Positions 32,710 through 38,698 of a stretch of 38,698 nt of DNA are shown piece after piece. The stretch is from NCBI GenBank assembly GCA_900197615.1, contig FZLR01000022.1, positions 1 through 38,698 on the forward strand. The letters run 5' to 3'. Position numbers and translations under genes: made by a program. A model generated the notes under the pieces. That model had not been told where the DNA came from and did not search any database. It saw only the letters and a list, made by a program, of their open reading frames with translations. Source of the stretch: Rhodospirillaceae bacterium Spongia-Bin9 (GTDB taxonomy: Bacteria > Pseudomonadota > Alphaproteobacteria > Bin65). How positions within the stretch are numbered: position 1 is the stretch's first letter; each line of letters starts with the position of its first letter.

Positions 32710-33345
32710 ATGAACGTTACCGTAACCCGGTGGTGGTGGATCCGCCACGCGCCGGTCATCGACGACGGCGGCTGCTTCTACGGCCAGATGGACCTGGACG
32801 CCGATACCGGCGACACGGCGGCGCACCGTGCCCTGTCCGAAGTGCTGCCGCAGGATGCGGTGTGGCTTTCCTCGCACCTCCGGCGCGCCCGTCAGACAGC
32901 GGCGGCGATCGGCGAGGCCGGCTATCCGCTGCCCGAAGTCGAGCGCCACCGGGATCTGGCGGAGCAGCATTTCGGCGACTGGCAAGGTACGCCGCGCGCG
33001 CCGGCCTACGAGAAATACGGCGGATTTTACGGCTTCTGGCTGTCCGTTCTCGACACGGCGCCGCCGAACGGCGAGAGTTTCAGCGACCTGCGCAGCCGGG
33101 TCGGCGCCGCGGTCGAGCGGCTGTCGGCCGCCCATCGCGGCCGGGACATCGTCGCCGTCGCCCATGGCGGGACGATCCGGGCCGCGCTGGTCAGCGCCCT
33201 CGACCTGCCGTCGCCGCTCGCGCTCAGCCTGACCATCGGCAACAGCTCTCTCACTCAGATGGACCTGATCGAGGAGCCGGAGCGCGGCGCCCGCTGGGTT
33301 CTAAACCTGCTCAACGGTTTCGGCGTGAACGGGCCGCTCGGTTAA
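32710..33345 (+). CDS. Histidine phosphatase, CobC (alpha-ribazole phosphatase)-like
   Basis: 211-residue phosphatase of the phosphoglycerate-mutase superfamily. The catalytic His is in IRHAPV (about 10-15), with Arg in SSHLRRARQTA, Glu in LAEQHFGDWQG and the second His in VAVAHGGTIRA, so the active site is complete. RHAPV and the short insert are features of the CobC branch that makes alpha-ribazole for cobalamin. Partner of the upstream CobS-like gene by position (20 bp). Activity on other phosphosugars is possible. ATG at 32710 is the family start, although the frame extends upstream. Confidence 0.82.
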   Translation: MNVTVTRWWWIRHAPVIDDGGCFYGQMDLDADTGDTAAHRALSEVLPQDAVWLSSHLRRARQTAAAIGEAGYPLPEVERHRDLAEQHFGDWQGTPRAPAYEKYGGFYGFWLSVLDTAPPNGESFSDLRSRVGAAVERLSAAHRGRDIVAVAHGGTIRAALVSALDLPSPLALSLTIGNSSLTQMDLIEEPERGARWVLNLLNGFGVNGPLG

Positions 33346-33546
33346 CGGAGAATATTGCGACCGAACGCGGCTGCCCGAGCCATCCCCCCTTGTACCCCGG
33401 CAACGGTCCGGCGCGGGGGCCGGCTGCTATCGAACCCGTTAAGGCCCGGATCGGGTTAATCTGTTGTGCAGTGCGGCAAGGCATGGTTTGCTGCAGCGCA
33501 ACAGATGCGCCGTTACCCCTGCCGCCAGCTCGGTCATTCGGCAATT

Positions 33547-33591
33547 GGGCGTCCGGCAGGTGGGCGTCCGGCAGGTGGGCATCCGGCAGGC
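33547..33591 (+). repeat. Three tandem 15-bp repeats upstream of phaZ
   Basis: GGGCGTCCGGCAGGT at 33547-33561 is repeated exactly at 33562-33576 and once more with two changes at 33577-33591, ending 31 bp before the phaZ start. In the frame of phaZ it would read as three G(R/H)PAG units, so it could be leader RNA or an added N-terminal extension. Confidence 0.7.
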
Positions 33592-33621
33592 GAAGCAGAC
33601 GGGATCGGGTTCGACGGCGAT

Positions 33622-34866
33622 ATGCTCTATTCCCTGTACGATTGGCAGCTCGCCGCCTTTGCGCCGCTGCGCACCATGGCGGTTGCCGGCCGGAGCATTC
33701 TGACCGATCCGGATTTTCCATTTACCGAGAGCCGGTTTTTCCGCGGCGTCGCCGCCGGCTGCGAACTGTTCGAGCGCGTAACCCGGCGTTACGAAAAACC
33801 CGCATGGGGCCTTGAGCGGACGCGAATCGATGGCGCCTGGGCCGCGGTGACGGAAGAAATCGTCGAGGCCCGGCCGCACTGCAACCTGCTGCATTTCCGG
33901 CGCGAGCCGGACGATTCCGGCGCACGCGACGATCCGAAGGTCCTGGTCGTCGCGCCGATGTCCGGCCATCACGCAACCCTGCTGCGCGGCACGGTGGCCG
34001 CCCTGCTGCCGGACCACGATGTCTATATCACCGACTGGATCGACGCCGGGCGGGTGCCGGTCTCGCAGGGCCGGTTCGATCTCGACGACTATGTCGACCA
34101 TGTCGTCTCCTTCCTGCAACGGCTCGGACCCGGCGCCCATGTTATTGCGGTGTGCCAGCCCTCGGTGCCGGTGCTGGGCGCGGTCTCCCTGATGGCGGCG
34201 GATGGCGACTCCTGCCAGCCCGCGTCCATGACCCTGATGGGCGGGCCGGTCGATACGCGGATCAACCCGACAAGGGTCAACGATTTCGCCAAGCGGCACA
34301 GCCTGGGCTGGTTCGAGCGCTCGGTCATCGCCCGGGTGCCGTTCGGCTACGAGGGCTTCAACCGGCGGGTCTATCCGGGCTTCCTCCAGCTCACCGGCTT
34401 CATGTCGATGAATTTCGACCGCCATTTCGGCGCCCATCTGAAGTTGTTCGAGCATCTGATCCGGGGCGACGGCGACAGCGCCGAGGCGCATCGCAAGTTC
34501 TACGACGAATACATGTCGGTGATGGACATGACGGCGGAATTCTATCTCCAGACCGTCGATATCGTGTTCCAGAAACACGCGCTGCCGCGGGGCCAATGGG
34601 TCTCGCGCGGGCGCCGGGTCGATCCGGCGGCCATTGCCGGGACCGCATTGCTCACCGTGGAAGGCGAACTGGACGATATCTCTTCGGTCGGGCAAACGCG
34701 CGCCGCCCACGACCTGTGCTGCAACATTCCGCAGGACCGCCGTCGCCATATCCTGCAGCCCGACGTCGGCCACTACGGCATCTTCAACGGCCGCCGCTGG
34801 CGCGATCAGATATATCCGCAGGTCCGCGACTTCATCCGCGGCGCCCATATCGGGCAACCGGTCTGA
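33622..34866 (+). CDS. phaZ: Intracellular polyhydroxybutyrate depolymerase
   Basis: 414-residue cytoplasmic PHB depolymerase of the PhaZ1 type, which mobilises native PHB granules to 3-hydroxybutyrate units. The nucleophile is Cys178 in VCQPSVP, a Cys in a lipase-box-like site known for PhaZa1 of Ralstonia/Cupriavidus. The Asp of the triad lies in VEGELDDIS and the His in DVGHYGIF. The start MLYSLYDWQ is the family's N-terminus; the frame is open for 52 codons upstream over a tandem repeat. No phasin, PHB synthase or phaR gene is adjacent. Confidence 0.92.
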   Translation: MLYSLYDWQLAAFAPLRTMAVAGRSILTDPDFPFTESRFFRGVAAGCELFERVTRRYEKPAWGLERTRIDGAWAAVTEEIVEARPHCNLLHFRREPDDSGARDDPKVLVVAPMSGHHATLLRGTVAALLPDHDVYITDWIDAGRVPVSQGRFDLDDYVDHVVSFLQRLGPGAHVIAVCQPSVPVLGAVSLMAADGDSCQPASMTLMGGPVDTRINPTRVNDFAKRHSLGWFERSVIARVPFGYEGFNRRVYPGFLQLTGFMSMNFDRHFGAHLKLFEHLIRGDGDSAEAHRKFYDEYMSVMDMTAEFYLQTVDIVFQKHALPRGQWVSRGRRVDPAAIAGTALLTVEGELDDISSVGQTRAAHDLCCNIPQDRRRHILQPDVGHYGIFNGRRWRDQIYPQVRDFIRGAHIGQPV

Positions 34867-34884
34867 TAGCGGCCGGTTCGCGCG

Positions 34885-35586
34885 GTGAGCGAAACCCTGA
34901 CCCTCGACGCCGACGGCACTGCCGTTACGTTGGCCGTCAGGCGGAGCAAGCGCGCGCGGCGCATCCTGCTGCGCATCGACCGTAACGCCCGCCGGGCGGA
35001 GCTGGTACTGCCGCCCGGCGTGTCCGTCGCCGACGGCCGGCGCTTCGCCGAAACCAAGGCGCTGTGGCTGCTCAACCGGCTCGCCCTGTTGCCGGAAGGC
35101 CTGCCCTTCGCGCCGGGCGCCACCGTGCCGATCCTCGGGACCGGCTGCCTGCTGGTCCACAATCCGGCGGGGCGCGCCGGCGTTGTGCGCGACGGCGACC
35201 GCCTGATGGTTTCCGGCCATGGCGATTTCTTCGCCCGGCGGGTGCGCGACTGGCTAAAGCGCGAGGCCCGGCGCAGGATCGGTGAACTGGCACACGCCAA
35301 GGCAGCCCGGATCGGCCGGAAGATCGCGCGGGTCTCGGTGCGCGACCAGCAGAGCCGCTGGGGCTCGTGCAGCACCACGGGCAACCTGAACTTCTCCTGG
35401 CGGCTGATCCTCGCGCCCGCGGAGGTGCTGGATTATGTCGTGGCGCACGAAGTGGCCCATCTGGCGGAGATGAACCATTCGGCGCGTTTCTGGGAGCTGG
35501 TCGACATGCTGAGCGACCATGCGGAGTTCAGCCGCAAATGGCTGCGAACCCACGGCCCCGGCCTGCACGCCTACGGTGCGGCCTGA
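34885..35586 (+). CDS. YgjP-type M48-family metallopeptidase-like protein
   Basis: 233-residue protein of the DUF45/YgjP (SprT-like) group. Zinc ligands are His188 and His192 in HEVAHLAEMNH, with a third candidate His198 (NHSARFW). Glu189 would be catalytic. The N-terminal part (VRRSKRARRILLRID, a basic strand-rich domain) and QQSRWGSCSTTGNLNFSWRLILAP are conserved. Substrate and role are not known; no signal peptide is present, so cytosolic. GTG at 34885 lies 18 bases after the phaZ stop, so the two genes may be co-transcribed. Confidence 0.85.
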   Translation: MSETLTLDADGTAVTLAVRRSKRARRILLRIDRNARRAELVLPPGVSVADGRRFAETKALWLLNRLALLPEGLPFAPGATVPILGTGCLLVHNPAGRAGVVRDGDRLMVSGHGDFFARRVRDWLKREARRRIGELAHAKAARIGRKIARVSVRDQQSRWGSCSTTGNLNFSWRLILAPAEVLDYVVAHEVAHLAEMNHSARFWELVDMLSDHAEFSRKWLRTHGPGLHAYGAA

Positions 35587-35674
35587 GGAAATTCGCGGCA
35601 GGACACGGATCGGATAGCGGCGCGGACGGGACTGTTCCAATCTGCGCCTGGAACCGCAAGACGGGATACGAACC

Positions 35675-36553
35675 ATGACCCGCAATACCGCTGCTCCGGC
35701 CACCGCAGCCGCTCCCGCTACCGGCGCGCCGCACGACCGGCATATCGAGCGCGCCTGCCGCTTTATCGACGGATTCGACGAGCGGGCGCCCACCCTGCGC
35801 GAGATCGCCGACCATGTCGGGCTCAGCCCGGCGTATTTCCAGAAACGCTTTACCCGGGCGCTCGGCGTCTCGCCGAAGCAGTATGCCGACCAGCGCCGGC
35901 GCGAACGGCTGAAATCCTTGCTGCGCGAGGGCGACGCCGTGACCGGGGCGCTCTACGAGGCCGGCTACGGCTCGTCCAGCCGGCTCTACGAATCGTCGGA
36001 CGCCACGCTGGGCATGACGCCCGCCACCTACCGCAAGGGCGGCGCCGGCGCGCGCATCGCCTGGACGGCCGCGCCCTGCGCGCTCGGCCTGCTGCTGGTC
36101 GCGGCGACCGAGCGGGGCATCTGCTTCGTCGCCCTCGACGACAGCGAAGACGCGCTTCTGGCCGAACTCGAAGCCGAATTTCCGCAGGCCGAAATCGTCC
36201 CGGACATCGGCATCCTGGAAAGCTGGACCGCCGAGGTGCTGCGGCGGATCGGCGGCGCGCCGGCGCGCGATAGCCTGCCGCTCGACGTGCGGGCGACGGC
36301 GTTCCAGCAGCGGGTCTGGCGCGCGCTTACAGATATCCCGCAGGGCGAGACCCGGACTTACAGCGAAATCGCCCGCGCTTTGGGCAAGCCGTCCGCGCAA
36401 CGCGCCGTCGGCCGGGCCTGCGCCACCAACCCGGTCTCCATCGTCATCCCCTGCCACCGCGCCAAACGCAGCGACGGCAGCCTCGCCGGCTACCGCTGGG
36501 GCATCGGGCGGAAAGAGGCGCTGATCGAGGCGGAGAAGGCGGCAACGGAATAA
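35675..36553 (+). CDS. AraC-type HTH fused to O6-alkylguanine-DNA methyltransferase (Ada-like)
   Basis: 292 residues. AraC-type HTH at about 23-120 (HIERACRFIDGFDERAPTL, then VGLSPAYFQKRFTRALGVSPKQY). MGMT domain from about 128 to the end, with the alkyl-acceptor Cys260 in IPCHR, TYSEIARALGKPSAQRAVGRA and the active-site loop RWGIGRKEALI. It repairs O6-alkylguanine by suicidal transfer. The N-terminal zinc-cysteine domain of E. coli Ada (which senses methylphosphotriesters) is absent, so the HTH should not be methyl-activated in the usual way. Glycosylase and this gene are not adjacent. ATG at 35675. Confidence 0.9.
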   Translation: MTRNTAAPATAAAPATGAPHDRHIERACRFIDGFDERAPTLREIADHVGLSPAYFQKRFTRALGVSPKQYADQRRRERLKSLLREGDAVTGALYEAGYGSSSRLYESSDATLGMTPATYRKGGAGARIAWTAAPCALGLLLVAATERGICFVALDDSEDALLAELEAEFPQAEIVPDIGILESWTAEVLRRIGGAPARDSLPLDVRATAFQQRVWRALTDIPQGETRTYSEIARALGKPSAQRAVGRACATNPVSIVIPCHRAKRSDGSLAGYRWGIGRKEALIEAEKAATE

Positions 36554-36571
36554 ATCCGGATCGGCTGGCCC

Positions 36572-37429
36572 TCACCCCTGCCGCCAGCCTTCGGCCATCG
36601 CGATGACTTCGGCGGGCGACCGCCCCTGCTCGCGCAGGGTGCGCAGGGTCAGCGACCGGTCGCGCTTGGCGAAGCGCTTGCCTTCGGCATCCAGCAATAA
36701 CGGGTGGTGGCAATAGATAAGCGCCGGCAGGCCGAGGACGGCCTGGAGCAGCCGGTGGATATGGGTGGCGGCGAACAGGTCCTTGCCGCGCACCGCCAGG
36801 GTGACGCCCTGCCAGGCATCGTCGAGCGTGACGGCGAGATGGTAGCTGGTCGGCGTGTCCTTGCGGGCGAGGACGACATCGCCGAACGGCGCCGGATCGG
36901 CGGTCACTTCCCCGGCGTCCTCATCCTGCCAGGCGAGCGCGCCGGACTGCGCCATCGCCGCCGCCGTGTCGAGCCGCCAGGCATAAGCGTCGCCCCGCTC
37001 GATGCGCGCCTGCCGTTCCGCCGGCGCAAGGCTGCGGCAGGTGCCGGGGTAGCGCACACCGCCCGTTGGATCGGGCGGTCCGTGAGGCGCGCCGGCGGCG
37101 GCCTCTATTTCCCGGCGGATGTCGGCGCGGGTGCAGAAGCAGGGATAGGCGAGGCCCCGTTCCCGGATCGCCGACAGCGCCGCCCGGTAGCGCGCGAAGT
37201 GCTCCGACTGGCGCAGCACCGGCCGCTCCCATTCCAGGCCGAGCCAGCCGAGGTCGTCGAGGATCGCCGCTTCGTATTCCGGACGGCAGCGCCCGGTGTC
37301 GATATCCTCGATGCGCAGCAGGAAGCGCCCGCCTGCGTCCCGGGCGCGGCGCCAGGCCTGCCAGGCGGACCAGGCATGGCCGAGATGCAGATGGCCGGTC
37401 GGACTGGGTGCAAAACGGGTAACGAGCAT
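36572..37429 (-). CDS. gluQ: Glutamyl-queuosine tRNA(Asp) synthetase
   Basis: 285-residue paralogue of the glutamyl-tRNA synthetase catalytic core without an anticodon-binding domain. It charges the queuosine base at the wobble position of tRNA(Asp). HLHLGHA (residues 13-19) is the HIGH motif, and KRFAKRDRS the KMSKS counterpart. Zinc-site candidates are Cys in CFCTR and Y-x3-C (RYPGTC), as in YadB. RIEDIDTGRCRPEYEAAI is diagnostic. Convergent with the Ada-like gene (18 bp apart) and divergent from gshB across about 209 bp, which holds no recognisable gene. Confidence 0.93.
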   Translation of the reverse strand: MLVTRFAPSPTGHLHLGHAWSAWQAWRRARDAGGRFLLRIEDIDTGRCRPEYEAAILDDLGWLGLEWERPVLRQSEHFARYRAALSAIRERGLAYPCFCTRADIRREIEAAAGAPHGPPDPTGGVRYPGTCRSLAPAERQARIERGDAYAWRLDTAAAMAQSGALAWQDEDAGEVTADPAPFGDVVLARKDTPTSYHLAVTLDDAWQGVTLAVRGKDLFAATHIHRLLQAVLGLPALIYCHHPLLLDAEGKRFAKRDRSLTLRTLREQGRSPAEVIAMAEGWRQG

Positions 37430-37638
37430 GGGCGCGGTCTTTCCTCTCCTCGGTCGGGTCCCGGATTCCGGTCGATACTGTGACCTATGTTACCGGTCGC
37501 TCAAACCCATCCCAAGGGTTCGGCGTCGGCTCCAACCCGGGACCGGGGCGGCTTCCCTCGGTGGCGGACTTGCCTTAGGTGAACGCGCGAGGGCGCGGCG
37601 CGGCAGGCGCGCCGGCGAAGTGCACAAAGAGGCAGGAC

Positions 37639-38589
37639 ATGGCGCTCAGCGTGGCGATCCAGATGGATCCCATCCACAGCATCGACATCGGCGCGGACAG
37701 CACCTTCGTGCTGGCGATGGAGGCCCAGGCGCGCGGCCATGCGCTCTATTATTACACGCCGGACCGGCTGCGTTTCCGCGACGGCGTGCTGAGCGCGCCG
37801 GTGCAGAGCCTGACGGTGCGGGCCGAACGGGGCAATCATGCCGATCTCGGCAAAGCGCGGCTCGCCGACCTGTCGGAGATGGACGCGATCCTGCTGCGCC
37901 AGGATCCGCCGTTCGACATGGCCTACATCACGACGACCCATTTCCTGGAGCATATCCATCCGTCGACCCTGGTGGTGAACGACCCGGCCGAAGTGCGCAA
38001 TGCGCCGGAAAAAATTTACGTCAACCGCTATCCGGACCTGATGCCGCCGACCCTGATTTCGAGCGACCCGGAGGCGGTGCGGGAGTTCCGCGACGAGCAT
38101 GGCGACATCGTGGTCAAGCCGCTCTACGGCAACGGCGGCGCCGGCGTGTTCCATCTCCGGCCCGGCGACGACAATCTGGGCTCATTGTTGGAAATGTATG
38201 CCGAGCAGTTCCGGGAACCGGTGATCGCCCAGCGCTACCTGCCGGAAATCCGCCAGGGCGACAAGCGGATCATCCTGGTCGACGGCGAACCGGCGGGCGC
38301 GGTCTCGCGCATGCCCAACGAGGGCGAGGCGCGAGCCAATTTCCATGCCGGCGGGCAGGCGAAGAAGGCGGAACTGACCGACCGCGAGCGGGACATCTGC
38401 GCCCGCATCGGCCCGGACCTCAAGGCGCGCGGGCTGGTCTTCGTCGGCATCGACGTGATCGGCGACTGGCTGACCGAGATCAACGTCACCTCGCCGACCG
38501 GCATCCAGGAGACCAACCGCCTGTCCGGCACGAAGATCGAGGCCCGCATCTGGGACGCGATCGAAGAGAGGCTGGGCGGGTCGGGATAA
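37639..38589 (+). CDS. gshB: Glutathione synthetase
   Basis: 316-residue cytosolic ATP-grasp ligase joining gamma-glutamylcysteine and glycine. ATP-grasp features are [16 protein letters not shown] (about 155-170), [17 protein letters not shown], and [11 protein letters not shown] with the metal-binding Asn. [23 protein letters not shown] at the N-terminus is the family's opening. ATG at 37639 has GAGGCAGGAC upstream. A methionine is placed before the usual Met/Ala-Leu strand, and length is normal. The gene is complete within the window, with the stop at 38587-38589. Confidence 0.94.
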   Translation: MALSVAIQMDPIHSIDIGADSTFVLAMEAQARGHALYYYTPDRLRFRDGVLSAPVQSLTVRAERGNHADLGKARLADLSEMDAILLRQDPPFDMAYITTTHFLEHIHPSTLVVNDPAEVRNAPEKIYVNRYPDLMPPTLISSDPEAVREFRDEHGDIVVKPLYGNGGAGVFHLRPGDDNLGSLLEMYAEQFREPVIAQRYLPEIRQGDKRIILVDGEPAGAVSRMPNEGEARANFHAGGQAKKAELTDRERDICARIGPDLKARGLVFVGIDVIGDWLTEINVTSPTGIQETNRLSGTKIEARIWDAIEERLGGSG

Positions 38590-38626
38590 AGGGGTTTACG
38601 AGAGCGCGCCGCTTCCTTCGTCACAG

Positions 38627-38673
38627 GTCATTTCGACCGGAGCGGCGAAGCCGCGCAGTGGAGAAATCTTTGG
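38627..38673. repeat. Dispersed extragenic repeat ("GTCATTTCGACC...GAGAAATCTTT" type)
   Basis: GTCATTTCGACCGGAGCGG is followed by an internal hairpin (GCGGC-GAA-GCCGC, around 38644) and GTGGAGAAATCTTT. I recall near-identical units scattered in intergenic spaces of many bacterial genomes. It lies 37 bp after the gshB stop, in the last 109 bases of the window, where I see no gene. Confidence 0.55.
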
Positions 38674-38698
38674 GAATTATATGCCTGACTATGCCGCC

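Overview
The window is GC-rich chromosomal DNA (roughly two thirds G+C by eye) from an alphaproteobacterium, probably Rhodospirillales-like. This is inferred from the gene set and not from a search: RegB/RegA redox two-component system, Usg, DUF1178, GluQ-RS, an SH3-domain protein divergent from a 2-hydroxyacid dehydrogenase, lipid A genes (msbA-like, waaA, lpxK), hisF-hisE-HIT, an intracellular PHB depolymerase, and the aerobic benzoyl-CoA (box) pathway. I saw no rRNA, tRNA or CRISPR array.

Layout. 1-52 is probably the cut-off end of an IS21-family element. 394-6917 (all minus) holds a Baeyer-Villiger-type flavin monooxygenase, a SnoaL-like protein, a two-gene 2-oxoacid:ferredoxin oxidoreductase (korA-korB) and an FprA-type ferredoxin/flavodoxin-NADP+ reductase. 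7057-7936 has a small secreted protein and usg. 8117-12293 (minus) is boxC-boxB with boxR, the TGCA-binding repressor with a shikimate-kinase-like domain; a MioC-type flavodoxin (12473-12943, plus) diverges from boxR. 13043-17078 contains housekeeping and repair genes (2-hydroxyacid dehydrogenase, SH3 protein, HNH nuclease, 3-methyladenine glycosylase, Hsp20). 17079-23164 (plus) is an envelope cluster: methyltransferase, dual-specificity-type phosphatase, MsbA-like ABC exporter, WaaA, LpxK. 23241-24161 is one AT-richer foreign-looking gene (DUF6602, PD-(D/E)XK-like). 24256-27407 carries DUF1178, a methyltransferase, hisF, hisE and HIT. 27448-29820 (minus) has an orphan BrnA antitoxin, a palindrome cluster and regA-regB. 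29977-38589 has an ABC-2 exporter, a CobS-like protein without its catalytic aspartates next to a CobC-like phosphatase, PHB depolymerase, a YgjP-type metallopeptidase, an Ada-like AraC/methyltransferase fusion, gluQ and gshB.

Main interest. The box locus has BoxB and BoxC but no boxA, the usual reductase for BoxB. A flavodoxin gene starts divergently from boxR, and the shared promoter region holds a near-copy of the TGCA-N6-TGCA operator that overlaps the boxC promoter. With an FprA-type reductase about 1.2 kb downstream of boxB, this suggests an NADPH - FprA - flavodoxin - BoxB electron chain in place of BoxA. Second is the CobS-fold protein whose three active-site Asp positions read Ser, Gly and Ala. 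Third is an antitoxin (BrnA) whose toxin position is filled by palindromic repeats.
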